A DNA stretch of 64,000 bases. Source: Enterococcus gilvus ATCC BAA-350. Lineage in GTDB: Bacteria; Bacillota; Bacilli; Lactobacillales; Enterococcaceae. The stretch is from the NCBI RefSeq assembly GCF_000407545.1, contig NZ_ASWH01000001.1:2309501-2373500 (forward strand), read 5' to 3'. Shown here in pieces: positions 33,167 through 43,254 of the stretch. The position numbers and the translations under genes were made by a program. Each line of letters starts with the position of its first letter. The stretch's first letter is position 1. The notes under the pieces were generated by a model that had not been told where the DNA came from, did not search any database, and saw nothing but the letters and a program-made list of their open reading frames with translations.

Positions 33167-34213
33167 TTAAGCGGAATATTGGTTTTGCTTTTTACGAAAA
33201 ATATCCCAACGTCGTTGAATCTCAGCCGGAGGTGTTACTGTTGGTGCTTGAGGTGCCAATAACCACGTTGCTGCCTTGTGGGTTTCAGAAATCTCAAAGA
33301 AAGGCGGCTCCATTTCCGCATCGATTTTTAAAGCAAATTCGTTACGGGGATAGAAGGCATCTCCTTTTGGCGGATCTAATAAATCTGGAGGAGATCCTGG
33401 AATTGCATAAAGGCGATCATTTTCACTCTCTAAGGTTGGCATTGATCCAAGCAGTCCCCAAGTATACGGGTGTTGCGGATTGTAAAAAATTTCTTCCGCC
33501 GTTCCTACTTCTACGATTTTTCCTGCATACATGACGGCTACTCGATCGGCCACGTTAGCAACGACACCGAGGTCATGGGTGATAAAAATGATCGATGTTT
33601 CGATTTTCTCTTGAATCTCTTTTAGCAGCTCTAAAATTTGCGCTTGGATCGTAACGTCCAACGCGGTCGTCGGTTCGTCAGCAATCAGGATCTCAGGATT
33701 ACAGATCAAAGCAATGGCAATTACGATCCGTTGGCGTTGACCACCAGAAAATTGATGCGGGTAATTTTTTAATCGTTTTTCGGCATCTGGAATCCCAACT
33801 AGATTTAGTAAATCAAGGGCAGCTTTCAACCCTTCTTTTTTTGAGATTTTTTTATGCTTTCTTAGAGACTCCGCTACTTGCTTTCCAATCGTCATGGTTG
33901 GGTCAAGTGATGTCATTGGATCTTGGAAAATCATCGCGATTTCTCGTCCGCGAATCTTTTGCATTTCTTTCTCTGATTTATCTACGATATTTTGTCCTTT
34001 GAACAAAATTTGTCCTTCATCAATGTTCGCGTTCCCGGAAAGCAGGCGCATAATCGTTCGCGTGGTCACGGATTTACCGCTACCAGATTCCCCAACGATC
34101 GCCAATGTTTCCCCTTTATTCAGATCAAAATCCACTCCACGTATCGCTTTGACTTTCCCAGCATAGGTATCGAATGAAATATTTAAATTATTTACTTCTA
34201 ATATTTTTTCCAT
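33167..34213 (-). CDS. oppD: Oligopeptide ABC transporter ATPase OppD
   Basis: 348 residues. Walker [18 protein letters not shown], signature [15 protein letters not shown], Walker [13 protein letters not shown], then [12 protein letters not shown] and a long C-terminal Fe-S/regulatory type extension usual for OppD. It is 27 bp upstream of oppF and close to oppC, consistent with one operon. Confidence 0.93.
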   Translation of the reverse strand: MEKILEVNNLNISFDTYAGKVKAIRGVDFDLNKGETLAIVGESGSGKSVTTRTIMRLLSGNANIDEGQILFKGQNIVDKSEKEMQKIRGREIAMIFQDPMTSLDPTMTIGKQVAESLRKHKKISKKEGLKAALDLLNLVGIPDAEKRLKNYPHQFSGGQRQRIVIAIALICNPEILIADEPTTALDVTIQAQILELLKEIQEKIETSIIFITHDLGVVANVADRVAVMYAGKIVEVGTAEEIFYNPQHPYTWGLLGSMPTLESENDRLYAIPGSPPDLLDPPKGDAFYPRNEFALKIDAEMEPPFFEISETHKAATWLLAPQAPTVTPPAEIQRRWDIFRKKQNQYSA

Positions 34214-34219
34214 AAATCG

Positions 34220-35254
34220 TCACTCTTTCATTTTCGGATCAAATGCGTCGCGTAGACCATCAGCCAATAGATTGAAACAAATCATGATCAAGGAGATCGT
34301 CACTGCTGGAATCCATAGTAAGTATGGCAAGTACAAGAACGTTTTGTATCCGTCGTTTAATAACGTACCTAATGATGCGGATGGCGGTGTTAATCCTAAT
34401 CCGATGAAACTCAAGAACGCTTCGAAGAAAATCGCTGTTGGAATACTAAACATCATTTGAATAATGATGACACTCGAAATATTCGGAATGATATGTTTAA
34501 AGGCAATTTTCCATTTTGATTCACCCAGAGTCATCCCAGCTAACACGTATTCTTGGTCTTTTAGCTTGAGCGTCTGGGCTCGGACGATCCGTGCCATGGG
34601 TATCCAGTTCGTGATAGCCATCGCTGCTACGATTGAAAAAATACCTGGTTCAAAAACAACTAGCATCAGGATCATAACTACCAGATTGGGAATTCCAGAA
34701 AGGATCTCTAAGAAACGTTGCATTACATTATCGACTCTGCCTCCAAGCATTCCAGAAATCAATCCGTATGCCACACCAATCGTTATATCAAATAACGCTG
34801 CGATAAAGGCGATCAATAAGGAAATACGCGTTCCCATGAAGAGACGGCTCAATACGTCACGGCCTAAACCATCTGTTCCTAATAGATAATTTACATTTCC
34901 GGGAACATCTGCTTGTGCGTATTTATCTACTAACTCCCCTGCAACCATCGTTTTCCCGTTTAATCCGTTGATGTTCAAACCAGGGACACGAGGAGGCAAG
35001 TTGATGTAATCGACATTTTGCTTGCTTGGGTCTTGCGGTGATACAAAAATCGTAATGATCGAGATAAAGATGATTACTGCTAGTACGACCATTGAAATGA
35101 CCGCCGCTTTATTTTTCTTTAATCGGCGCCATGAGTCTTGTAGGAAATTTAGGGAAGGGGCTGCGATCTCCTCGCGCTCCTCTTCCGTATTTTTTTGTAA
35201 GGGTTGAAATTCATCTGCTGGAATATCAACAACTGAAGGATATTTTATTTCCAT
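34220..35254 (-). CDS. oppC: Oligopeptide ABC transporter permease OppC
   Basis: 344 residues. A cytoplasmic N-terminus of about 45 residues, a first membrane segment (AAVISMVVLAVIIFISIITI), a periplasm-side loop, then the BPD_transp_1 core with about five segments and the EAA-loop ATPase contact (VRAQTLKLKDQEYVLAGMTL, GESKWKIAFKHIIPN). Its ATG overlaps the oppB stop as TAATG. Confidence 0.92.
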   Translation of the reverse strand: MEIKYPSVVDIPADEFQPLQKNTEEEREEIAAPSLNFLQDSWRRLKKNKAAVISMVVLAVIIFISIITIFVSPQDPSKQNVDYINLPPRVPGLNINGLNGKTMVAGELVDKYAQADVPGNVNYLLGTDGLGRDVLSRLFMGTRISLLIAFIAALFDITIGVAYGLISGMLGGRVDNVMQRFLEILSGIPNLVVMILMLVVFEPGIFSIVAAMAITNWIPMARIVRAQTLKLKDQEYVLAGMTLGESKWKIAFKHIIPNISSVIIIQMMFSIPTAIFFEAFLSFIGLGLTPPSASLGTLLNDGYKTFLYLPYLLWIPAVTISLIMICFNLLADGLRDAFDPKMKE

Positions 35255-36195
35255 TAGCTTTTGCTCCCTTCGGATAGACGGATACGAGGATCAACTAATC
35301 CGTAAAGTAGATCGACGACTAGAATAACGAAAACCAGCATGAATGAATAAAGAATCGTTACTGCCATGATCGTTGGATAGTCATTGGTCATGATTGATTT
35401 TACGAATTGTTCTCCGATACCGGGAATCGCAAAGATGTTTTCTACAACAAGCGACCCAGTCATCAAAGCAACCGCTAGTGGTCCAAGTAATGTCATCAAC
35501 GGGATCAAACTATTCCGCAGGCCATGTCTAAAGGCGATCTCCCAACGGCTCAAGCCTTTTGCCCGTGCCAGTTCAACGTAGTCGCTATGGAGTACTTCCA
35601 CCATTTCAGTTCGTATGAACCGTGCGGAATCGGCTAGTGGAGACATTGCCAAAGCCAACGTTGGCAAAATGGTGTAAGCAAAACCTTCCCATTTCGCAAT
35701 TGGCAGAATACGCAATTTCATCGCGAAAATATATTGCAATAATACTGCAAAAACAAAGTTTGGAATCGAGCGTCCTAGTATCGCTACTAAGGTAGATGCT
35801 GTATCCGCCCATGAATTCTGCTTCATGGCAGAGATCGTACCTAAGACGATCCCCACGAATGTTCCGAAGACGATTGCCTGCAACCCTAATTGCAATGACG
35901 GTCCAATTCGGCCTGCTAATAAGGTAGCAACGGCTTGATTTTTAAATTGGAAAGAAATTCCGAAGTTTCCTTGTACAAGGTTTGATAGATAAATGCCATA
36001 TTGTACGATGACTGGTTTATCCAGACCTACTTGTCTGTTCAACATTGCAACTGTTTCAGGACTTAAACGTTCTTGATTGGTATAAGGTGTCCCTGGTAGT
36101 AATTGCATCAAGAAGAATGTGATGGTCGCAATCAACCATAGTGTGATCAACATGAAAAAGACACGCTTTAAAAAATATTTTAAATAACTGCCCAT
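35254..36195 (-). CDS. oppB: Oligopeptide ABC transporter permease OppB
   Basis: About 313 residues. Starts MGSYLKYFLKRVFFMLITLW; the EAA loop reads SDYVELARAKGLSRWEIAFR and the C-terminal end has VVDLLYGLVDPRIR, typical of OppB. AGGAGG six bases before the ATG at 36195 decides the start over the upstream one at 36234. First gene of oppBCDF. Confidence 0.93.
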   Translation of the reverse strand: MGSYLKYFLKRVFFMLITLWLIATITFFLMQLLPGTPYTNQERLSPETVAMLNRQVGLDKPVIVQYGIYLSNLVQGNFGISFQFKNQAVATLLAGRIGPSLQLGLQAIVFGTFVGIVLGTISAMKQNSWADTASTLVAILGRSIPNFVFAVLLQYIFAMKLRILPIAKWEGFAYTILPTLALAMSPLADSARFIRTEMVEVLHSDYVELARAKGLSRWEIAFRHGLRNSLIPLMTLLGPLAVALMTGSLVVENIFAIPGIGEQFVKSIMTNDYPTIMAVTILYSFMLVFVILVVDLLYGLVDPRIRLSEGSKS

Positions 36196-36456
36196 GAGGT
36201 GCCTCCTAGTTCTATAATTAATTCTTTTTCCCATTGAAAAAAAAATCTGATATCGTGCGGTGCGTCCCTCTTCTGCTCATACTGCTACTTCTGCATAAGG
36301 AGAAACGAATCGCTTAGAATTGTTCGACAAAATGTGTTTTGATCCGCTCGTAAATTTTGACTTCTACTTTTGTTATAGTTTAGAGTAGGAATATGTTGCG
36401 GATAGCTGTTCAACTAACCAGCATGAATCCTTAATTCATTTTATTGGAGTGTATGT
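36196..36456. other. Intergenic region between oppB and the DUF3899 gene
   Basis: Divergent promoter region. TTGACT and TATAGT stand at about 36358-36382 but are too close together for a standard promoter. No other feature is clear. Confidence 0.4.
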
Positions 36457-36801
36457 ATGAAAAATAAATTATTTCCCATTGGCATAGGCGGTAGTTTGTT
36501 AGTGATCGTTGCGATTTATTCAGCCGCACGTCAGTCACTTTCCCTACTCACTTTATCAAACCGATTTTTTTTGATCGGATTGCCCTTTTTGATCATTGGT
36601 ATCCTGTATTGGATTTTTTCTTCAGGCTTCTTCGATCACTTTCAGCATTCGATGCATCAGGCCTTCAGCAGAAAACAAAAGAAAAAATCAGAATTCCAGC
36701 CCCTCTCGCGTGTTGGACAAGGGCGGTATTCTTTTTGGTTGATCATTGCAGCAATACCTATTACCGCATCAATCATTTGTGCACTGTTAACCATGATTTA
36801 A
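36457..36801 (+). CDS. DUF3899-type small membrane protein
   Basis: 114 residues with three hydrophobic segments: FPIGIGGSLLVIVAIYSAA, FFLIGLPFLIIGILYWIFSS, and SFWLIIAAIPITASIICALL. The part SNRFFLIGLPFLIIG and SSGFFDHFQHS matches the layout of DUF3899 proteins. It lies between oppB and oppA on the opposite strand, separated from oppA by a shared terminator. Function unknown. Confidence 0.75.
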   Translation: MKNKLFPIGIGGSLLVIVAIYSAARQSLSLLTLSNRFFLIGLPFLIIGILYWIFSSGFFDHFQHSMHQAFSRKQKKKSEFQPLSRVGQGRYSFWLIIAAIPITASIICALLTMI

Positions 36802-36836
36802 AAGGAAGTTGGAACGAGTCTCGTTCCAACTTCTTT
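36802..36836. terminator. Bidirectional terminator
   Basis: AAGTTGGAACGAG pairs with CGTTCCAACTT around TCT, with A and T runs at the sides. Serves the DUF3899 gene and oppA. Confidence 0.9.
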
Positions 36837-36848
36837 TCATTTGTCGAA

Positions 36849-38510
36849 TTATTCTTCCACGTATGTCCATTTGTAATCCCAAGAAGCGCCGGCAGGATGA
36901 TGTACGATTCCTTTGACTTTCTCGTTGATCAAATGTGCTTCAGATAATTGGTAAAGCGGTGCGACACCAGATTCTTTCGAGATGATCTCATTTGCTTTTT
37001 GCAAATCGTCCCAACGTGCTTCTTCATCACTAGCATCTTTGTTTCCTGATTCTTCAACTGCTTTGTCGTACTCTTTATTGCTCCAACGACCACGGTTGTA
37101 AGAATTGCCTGTGACAAACAAGTCAGTAAAGCTTGAAGGGTCTGCATAGTCAGCGCCCCATCCGCCAAGTAGAACATCAAAGTCCCCAGCGTTCGAACGG
37201 TCTAAACGAACAGAGAAAGGAACTGGTGTTGGTTTCACTTTAACTCCAGGCAGTGCTTCTTCCAATGCACTTTGCATATATTCAATAACTTTCTTCGATG
37301 AATCTGTATCAGAAGCCATCAATTCGAATGAAAGAGAATCGATTTTCAATTCTTTCTTCGCTTTATCCCAATATTCTTTGGCTTTTTCTTTATCGTAAGG
37401 AGCTAGATCCCCTGCTTCTTTAGCAAAGTCTTCATCCCCTTTAGGATTGTTAGACATGCCAGAAGGTACCAATCCAGTTGATACTACAGAGCCATCACCC
37501 AATACTTGATTAACCAAAGATTTACGGTTGATCGCGTATGAGATTGCTTTACGTAAGTTTTCATTTCTAAATGGTGAATCTTCTTTTCTTTGGTTAAATT
37601 CAAGGTAGCTGGTACGCGCTTCTTTAAATGATTTGTATGCTGGGTCATTTGCATTTTGTTGTGCCAATTCACCAGAAAGAATCACGTCGTCTGCTTCGCC
37701 ATCTTTAAATAGGTTCAATGATGTTGAAGATTCTTTTACTACGTTGACTTTAACTTTGGATAATTTGACTTCGTCTTTATCCCAATAAGTGTCATTTTTC
37801 TTGTATTCCCATTCGGTATCTGTTCCGGGACCGTCAAAACCTTCCAATGTAAATGGACCGTTGTACACGGCTTTATCACTCTTAGTCGCATATTCTTTAC
37901 CGTTTGCTTCAACCACTTTTTGATTTTGTGGGAAGAACGATGGGAATGCTAATAAGTAATCAAAGTACGGTGTAGGTTTTGATAATTTGATTTCTAATTC
38001 GTGATCATTCACTGCTTTGATCCCTAACTCGTCTGGAGATTTTTTACCAGCTGAAATGTCAGCAGCATTTTCTACAGGTTCAAAAAGGTACGCATATTCT
38101 GAGGCTGTCTCTGGTTTCACTGTACGTTGCCATCCAAAGACATAATCTTTAGCTGTTACGGGATCACCATTGGACCATTTTGCATCTTCTCTTAATTTTA
38201 CGGTATATGTTTTTCCGTCGTCGCTGACTTTGACTTTTTCACTCGCTCCTGCTGGCTGCGGCTTGTTGTCTTTGTCTAAACGATAAATTCCTTCATATAC
38301 ATTGTTTAATGCAGTAAAACTGATTGTATCTGTGGCTACAGATAAGTCGGCTGTCGGCATTTCTTGTTGGACCACTAAATTGAATGTTCCGTTGTCTTTT
38401 GCCTTCGCACTTGAACTGCTCTCATCAGTTGAAGCGCCCCCTCCTCCATAACACCCCGCCAAAGCGAGTCCGCAAACCGCGATAATACCATAAGCTAATT
38501 TGTTCCTCAT
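36849..38510 (-). CDS. oppA: Oligopeptide-binding lipoprotein OppA
   Basis: 553 residues. Lipoprotein signal with lipobox LAGC (Cys about residue 19), then a Ser/Gly linker and the SBP_bac_5 domain (NVYEGIYRLDKDNKPQPAGA, RKAISYAINRKSLVNQVLGD). It captures peptides for OppBCDF. It is separated from oppB by a gene on the other strand, so it has its own promoter. A CodY-like box stands 22-36 bp before its ATG. Confidence 0.93.
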   Translation of the reverse strand: MRNKLAYGIIAVCGLALAGCYGGGGASTDESSSSAKAKDNGTFNLVVQQEMPTADLSVATDTISFTALNNVYEGIYRLDKDNKPQPAGASEKVKVSDDGKTYTVKLREDAKWSNGDPVTAKDYVFGWQRTVKPETASEYAYLFEPVENAADISAGKKSPDELGIKAVNDHELEIKLSKPTPYFDYLLAFPSFFPQNQKVVEANGKEYATKSDKAVYNGPFTLEGFDGPGTDTEWEYKKNDTYWDKDEVKLSKVKVNVVKESSTSLNLFKDGEADDVILSGELAQQNANDPAYKSFKEARTSYLEFNQRKEDSPFRNENLRKAISYAINRKSLVNQVLGDGSVVSTGLVPSGMSNNPKGDEDFAKEAGDLAPYDKEKAKEYWDKAKKELKIDSLSFELMASDTDSSKKVIEYMQSALEEALPGVKVKPTPVPFSVRLDRSNAGDFDVLLGGWGADYADPSSFTDLFVTGNSYNRGRWSNKEYDKAVEESGNKDASDEEARWDDLQKANEIISKESGVAPLYQLSEAHLINEKVKGIVHHPAGASWDYKWTYVEE

Positions 38511-38531
38511 ATCTTTTTCCCCTTTTGATTC

Positions 38532-38546
38532 AATTTTCAGAATAAT
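38532..38546. promoter_or_regulatory. CodY-like box before oppA
   Basis: AATTTTCAGAATAAT matches 13 of 15 positions of the CodY consensus AATTTTCWGAAAATT. Peptide transporters are common CodY targets. The region is A/T-rich, so chance matches are possible. Confidence 0.5.
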
Positions 38547-38873
38547 TACGAAGTTCTGAATATAAAGAGTAGTTTAATCATTTTTTTTTAATAAAGCAAT
38601 AGTTTTGCTTTAATTTTATTTGTCGTATTTTAAAAATATCCTTAGAAAACTTGTAGAATCAGCAATTAACCTTAAAATTTTTTTATATATTAAAATTTGA
38701 AGCTTAATTTTTAGTTCTCTTTCATTTTATTGACACAGCCATGGTAGATAATGACGTTCTTTACATAGGAAGAAACTTTCCTATAAAAGAGGGAAAGAAT
38801 TCCTTCATGCAGGATCATTTCATAACGAGCGACATTTATTAAAAAATATTCTCATCTTTTTTTCATAATACGG
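38547..38873. other. A/T-rich region between oppA and leu promoters
   Basis: No ORF or hairpin of note seen. The TTGACA at about 38731 has no matching -10 box at proper distance. The oppA promoter should lie in the left part. Confidence 0.4.
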
Positions 38874-38902
38874 TTGACAATGCTTCTGTTTTTTTATACG
38901 AT
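38874..38902 (+). promoter_or_regulatory. leu operon promoter
   Basis: TTGACA at 38874-38879, 17 bases, TACGAT at 38897-38902. The transcript would start near 38909, giving a leader of about 205 nt before leuA. Confidence 0.8.
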
Positions 38903-38911
38903 GATTACAAC

Positions 38912-38926
38912 AATTTTAAAAAAATT
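38912..38926. promoter_or_regulatory. CodY-like box near the leu transcript start
   Basis: AATTTTAAAAAAATT, 13 of 15 matches to the CodY consensus, just downstream of the predicted start. A second one, GACTTTCTGAAAATT (13 of 15), is at 38999-39013 in the leader. A/T bias weakens both. Confidence 0.4.
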
Positions 38927-38949
38927 CTGACACTAAACGGGTGGTTGCT

Positions 38950-38994
38950 ATGAGTAAATCAACGAAGTCTTTCAACGCAACTTTATTATTATAG
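38950..38994 (+). CDS. leuL: Leucine leader peptide (attenuation)
   Basis: 14 codons, MSKSTKSFNATLLL, ending in three consecutive Leu codons TTA-TTA-TTA before TAG. GGGTGG is five bases before the ATG. It stands between the promoter and a factor-independent terminator ahead of leuA. Ribosome stalling on the Leu codons when charged tRNA-Leu is scarce would expose the downstream leader to alternative folding. A leader of this kind was described for the Lactococcus leu operon; here the call rests on the sequence. Confidence 0.85.
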   Translation: MSKSTKSFNATLLL

Positions 38995-38996
38995 CT

Positions 38997-39028
38997 GGGA
39001 CTTTCTGAAAATTATTTCATGAAGTCCC
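38997..39028 (+). promoter_or_regulatory. Leader hairpin after leuL
   Basis: GGGACTT at 38997-39003 pairs with AAGTCCC at 39022-39028. The AAGTCTTTC inside leuL (38966-38974) could compete for the left arm, giving mutually exclusive folds controlled by the ribosome position. Confidence 0.5.
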
Positions 39029-39035
39029 TATTCGC

Positions 39036-39083
39036 ATTGCATCGGAGAAGAAAGTGGTTCTTTTCCGATGGAGTGCTTTTTTT
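39036..39083 (+). terminator. leu operon attenuator terminator
   Basis: CATCGGA-G-AAGAA pairs with TTCTT-T-TCCGATG around AGTGG, with further outer GCAT/GTGC pairing, then CTTTTTTTA. It ends 33 bp before leuA. The competing antiterminator fold is not obvious by eye. Confidence 0.85.
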
Positions 39084-39115
39084 ATACCCGTTTTTAAAAT
39101 GAAGGAGGAGTAAAA

Positions 39116-40633
39116 ATGAGAAAAGTTCAATTTTTCGATACCACATTAAGAGATGGTGAACAAACCCCGGGAGTAAATTTTAATACTAAAGAGAAAGTTC
39201 AGATCGCACTACAATTAGAAAAATGGGGCATTGATGTCATCGAGGCAGGCTTTCCTATCGCTTCACAAGGAGATTTCGAAGCCGTCCAAAGTATCGCCCG
39301 TCAAGTCACCAAAATGACTGTCACTGGATTGGCACGTTGTCAGAAGAAAGACATTGATCGTGCATACGAAGCATTAAAAGATGCCGTTGATCCGCAAATC
39401 CATGTCTTTTTAGCCACAAGCGATGTTCATATGAAGTACAAATTGAAAATGAGTAAAGAAGACGTTCTTTCTTCTATTAAAGAACATGTCAGTTACGCAC
39501 GTAGTTTGTTTGAGAAAGTGCAGTTTTCACCTGAAGATGCCTCTCGTACAAACAAGGACTTTTTGTTAGAAGCTGTACAAGCAGCCATCGATGCCGGAGC
39601 GACGATCATCAATGTACCGGACACTGTCGGCTATTCAAATCCGACTGAATACGGAGAAATCTTCAAATCATTGATCGAAAACATCCGCAGTGAAAAGGAA
39701 ATCACGTTTTCTTCCCATTGTCACGATGACTTGGGAATGGCTACAGCAAACGCCTTGGCAGCAATCGAGAATGGCGCAAATCGCGTAGAAGGAGCCGTGA
39801 ACGGTATCGGTGAGCGTGCAGGAAATACTGCCTTAGAAGAAGTCGCACTGGCGTTAGCGATTCGCAAAGATTTTTACCAGTGTGACACAAACATTGTATT
39901 AAATGAAACGAAACGGACAAGCGAATTGGTTTCTCGGCTTTCCGGCATTCCTGTTCCTAAAAACAAAGCAATCGTCGGTGATAACGCCTATGCGCACGAA
40001 TCCGGTATCCATCAAGACGGAGTATTAAAAAATCCTGAGACTTACGAGATCATTACGCCGACCATGGTAGGTGTCAATCAAAATTCTCTTCCTCTTGGAA
40101 AATTATCTGGACGTCATGCGTTTAACGCGAAATTAGAGGAATTAGGCTATCAATTGACTGACGCTGACAGCAAGGAAGCGTTCAAGCGTTTTAAATCGCT
40201 GGCCGATAAAAAGAAACAAATCACAGACAAAGATTTGGTCGCGCTGCTTGCTGATCAATACCGAGAAGAAACAGAGAACTATAAATTAGCGGATGTCCAA
40301 GTCCAATACAGTTCGAATGGGTATCAAGGAGCGATCGTCTCAATTATCGATGAAGACAAAGAAATAAAAGTCGCTTCCCGCATCGGCTCCGGCAGCATCC
40401 AAGCCATCTACAATGCAATTGACGAATTGTTCCAACAAAGTCCAGAATTGACAGAGTATGAAATCCAGGCGCTGACTGGCGGAGAAGACGCCCAAGCTGA
40501 AGTACGTGTCACACTTAAAGATGAGCACTCGAACAATGAGTTTCGCGGAATCGGTGTCGATTTTGATGTTTTACATGCCTCTGCGAAAGCCTACGTTCAA
40601 GCGAGCAATCACTTAGAGCAAAACGGGAAATAA
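39116..40633 (+). CDS. leuA: 2-isopropylmalate synthase
   Basis: 505 residues. First step of leucine synthesis, joining acetyl-CoA and 2-oxoisovalerate. [20 protein letters not shown] at residues 6-25 is the HMGL-like active-site start, and [19 protein letters not shown] holds the metal-binding HxH. A C-terminal LeuA regulatory domain follows (from about residue 390), where leucine binds for feedback control. GGAGGAG precedes the ATG. First gene of leuABCD. Confidence 0.95.
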   Translation: MRKVQFFDTTLRDGEQTPGVNFNTKEKVQIALQLEKWGIDVIEAGFPIASQGDFEAVQSIARQVTKMTVTGLARCQKKDIDRAYEALKDAVDPQIHVFLATSDVHMKYKLKMSKEDVLSSIKEHVSYARSLFEKVQFSPEDASRTNKDFLLEAVQAAIDAGATIINVPDTVGYSNPTEYGEIFKSLIENIRSEKEITFSSHCHDDLGMATANALAAIENGANRVEGAVNGIGERAGNTALEEVALALAIRKDFYQCDTNIVLNETKRTSELVSRLSGIPVPKNKAIVGDNAYAHESGIHQDGVLKNPETYEIITPTMVGVNQNSLPLGKLSGRHAFNAKLEELGYQLTDADSKEAFKRFKSLADKKKQITDKDLVALLADQYREETENYKLADVQVQYSSNGYQGAIVSIIDEDKEIKVASRIGSGSIQAIYNAIDELFQQSPELTEYEIQALTGGEDAQAEVRVTLKDEHSNNEFRGIGVDFDVLHASAKAYVQASNHLEQNGK

Positions 40634-40754
40634 GCCTTCCTTTTTTCGAGTGTTGAAAACAGAGAACTTCTTGTTTCCTCCCCCGTCAATACTTGATTGA
40701 CTTGAAGATAGAGAAAATAAAAAAATATGTACGTAACGAGATAGGAGCATGCAC

Positions 40755-41807
40755 ATGAATTGTAATATCGTTGTTTTAGCTGGTGATGGAATTGGACCAG
40801 AAATCATGGAAAGTGGATTACACGTATTATCCGCAGTTGAGAAGATGTGTCAACACACCTTTGAGCTTAAAGAAATGCCTTTCGGAGGCGCGGGGATCGA
40901 CGCGGCGGGGGCTTCTCTGCCTGAAAAAACGCTAGAGGCTTGTCAGTCGGCTGACGCGATCCTTCTAGGAGCGATAGGCGGACCTAAGTGGGAAAAGGCG
41001 CAAGATACACCTGAAAAAGGATTATTGGCTTTAAGAAAATCATTGAATTTGTTCGCAAATATTCGTCCTGTCGCAGTTTCTTCTGCACTAGTACACCTTT
41101 CTCCTTTAAAGCCTGAGATTCTTGAAGGCACTGATTTGATCATTGTTCGAGAGCTCAGCAGCGGGATCTACTTTGGGGAGCCGCGAGAACTAACAGACTC
41201 GATGGCCTACGATACTGCCCGTTATCAAAAAAATGAGATTGAGCGAATCCTTCACTCTGCGTTCAAAATTGCTCAAGGGCGTGGCAAAAAAGTGACGTCT
41301 GTAGACAAAGCGAATGTCCTTGCCTCGAGTAAATTGTGGCGGGCGACAGCAGAAGAAGTTGCTAAAGAATATCTAGATTGTCATCTAGAGCATCAGTACG
41401 TGGATTCAGCAGCGATGAAATTGATCCAAAACCCTAAATCATTTGATGTGATCGTGACTGAAAATCTTTTCGGGGATATCTTAAGCGATGAAGCCTCGGT
41501 GTTGCCTGGATCATTAGGTGTCTTGCCAAGTGCGAGCCACAGTGACGGCGGTCCATCGCTTTACGAACCAATCCATGGTTCGGCACCAGACATTGCAGGA
41601 AAAGGAATCGCAAATCCGATCTCAATGATCCTGTCTGTCGCGATGATGCTGCGTCAATCTTTTCAAGAAGAACAAGCCGCGCAAGCTATTGAAAAAGCTT
41701 GCGATACAGTTTTATCAAAGGGAATCTTTACTCATGATCTGGGTGGACAAGCAACCACGACGTCATTTACGGACGCCGTGATCCAGGAACTGGCAAAGGT
41801 TCAATGA
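40755..41807 (+). CDS. leuB: 3-isopropylmalate dehydrogenase
   Basis: About 350 residues. GDGIGPEIMESGLHVLSAVE near the start, RELSSGIYFGEPRE (IYFG) in the substrate region, and ENLFGDILSDEASVLPGSLG with its metal-binding Asp. NAD-dependent oxidative decarboxylation of 3-isopropylmalate. ATG 40755 is seven bases from AGGAG; the ATG at 40749 is too close to it. Confidence 0.95.
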   Translation: MNCNIVVLAGDGIGPEIMESGLHVLSAVEKMCQHTFELKEMPFGGAGIDAAGASLPEKTLEACQSADAILLGAIGGPKWEKAQDTPEKGLLALRKSLNLFANIRPVAVSSALVHLSPLKPEILEGTDLIIVRELSSGIYFGEPRELTDSMAYDTARYQKNEIERILHSAFKIAQGRGKKVTSVDKANVLASSKLWRATAEEVAKEYLDCHLEHQYVDSAAMKLIQNPKSFDVIVTENLFGDILSDEASVLPGSLGVLPSASHSDGGPSLYEPIHGSAPDIAGKGIANPISMILSVAMMLRQSFQEEQAAQAIEKACDTVLSKGIFTHDLGGQATTTSFTDAVIQELAKVQ

Positions 41808-41880
41808 TCAACTTGATACTCATTCATGGTATTAGCAGTACTTAACAACGAACTATTTTTATGGAGAAGGAGCAAAAACT

Positions 41881-43254
41881 ATGGGAAAAACGCTATTTGA
41901 TAAACTTTGGGATCGACATGTCGTTTACGGTGAAGAAGGTGCCCCGCAATTACTTTACATTGATCTGCATTTGATTCACGAAGTCACCTCCCCTCAAGCC
42001 TTTGCGGGAATTCGTGAGGCGGGGCGGACGCTTAGACATCCAGAGCGGACTTTCGCTACGATGGATCACAACACTCCGACTGTGGATATTTTTAATTTCA
42101 CGGATCTGATTGCCAAAAAACAAATCTATACACTCAAGGAAAATTGTCAGGAGTTTGACGTGCAGCTTTGCGACAATGGCAGTGAGCGTCAAGGAATCGT
42201 CCATATGGTAGGTCCTGAAACTGGACTGACACAGCCTGGAAAAACCATCGTTTGCGGCGATTCACACACTGCGACACATGGTGCTTTCGGCGCACTCGCT
42301 TTCGGAATTGGTACGAGTGAAGTGGAACACGTTTTTGCTACTCAGACATTGTGGCAAAACAAACCAAAAAATATGGGGATCAAAATCACCGGAAAATTGC
42401 CAAAAGGTGTTTATGCGAAAGATATTATTTTGGCACTGATCGCCAAATATGGTACGGACTTTGGTGTGGGATACGGGGCGGAGTTTTATGGAGAAACAAT
42501 CGAGAACCTCTCCATGGAAGAGCGTATGACGATCTGCAACATGGCCATCGAAGGCGGTGCTAAAATCGGCTTGATCGCTCCAGATGATAAAACGTTTGAT
42601 TACGTTGCGGGTCGCGAATACGCCCCTGCCAACATGGATGCGGCGCTCCGAGACTGGAAGGAATTGTACACCGATGATGACGCAACATACGACAAGCTGC
42701 TTACTCTAGAGGTCAATGAATTGGTGCCATTCATCACTTGGGGGACCAATCCTGAAATGGGCGTCCCTTTTGATGGGACCTTCCCAGCGGTCACCTCTCC
42801 TGATTTGCAAAAAGCGTACGACTATATGGATCTAAAGCCAGGACAAACACCAGCAGATATTCCTGTGGGGTATGTTTTCATCGGCTCGTGTACCAACGGA
42901 CGATTGTCTGATTTGCAAGAGGCGGCGAAAATCGTTAAAGGAAAAAAAGTCCACGACAACGTCACTGCGATCGTGGTTCCTGGTTCGCGTCCCGTTCGCA
43001 AAGCGGCCGAACAAATTGGCTTAGACAAAGTATTTATCGAAGCTGGTTTTGAATGGCGCGAGCCCGGCTGCTCGATGTGCTTGGGTATGAATCCCGACCG
43101 CGTTCCTTCTGGTGTCCATTGTGCTTCAACTTCTAATCGGAATTTCCAAGGACGCCAAGGAAAAGACGCTCGGACTCACCTGTGCAGCCCCGTGATGGCT
43201 GCACTAGCCGCCATTCATGGAAACTTCGTCGATAGTCGCAAGGAGGTCATCTAA
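41881..43254 (+). CDS. leuC: 3-isopropylmalate dehydratase large subunit
   Basis: 457 residues. Aconitase family: [31 protein letters not shown] and [10 protein letters not shown] supply the three cysteines of a 4Fe-4S cluster. It isomerises 2- to 3-isopropylmalate with LeuD. Stop and leuD start overlap as TAATG. AAGGAG precedes the ATG. Confidence 0.95.
   Translation: MGKTLFDKLWDRHVVYGEEGAPQLLYIDLHLIHEVTSPQAFAGIREAGRTLRHPERTFATMDHNTPTVDIFNFTDLIAKKQIYTLKENCQEFDVQLCDNGSERQGIVHMVGPETGLTQPGKTIVCGDSHTATHGAFGALAFGIGTSEVEHVFATQTLWQNKPKNMGIKITGKLPKGVYAKDIILALIAKYGTDFGVGYGAEFYGETIENLSMEERMTICNMAIEGGAKIGLIAPDDKTFDYVAGREYAPANMDAALRDWKELYTDDDATYDKLLTLEVNELVPFITWGTNPEMGVPFDGTFPAVTSPDLQKAYDYMDLKPGQTPADIPVGYVFIGSCTNGRLSDLQEAAKIVKGKKVHDNVTAIVVPGSRPVRKAAEQIGLDKVFIEAGFEWREPGCSMCLGMNPDRVPSGVHCASTSNRNFQGRQGKDARTHLCSPVMAALAAIHGNFVDSRKEVI

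Noticed and set aside
38909..39115. T-box riboswitch before leuA
   Set aside because: No T-box sequence or specifier loop pattern found; the leader has a short ORF with Leu codons and a plain terminator instead.
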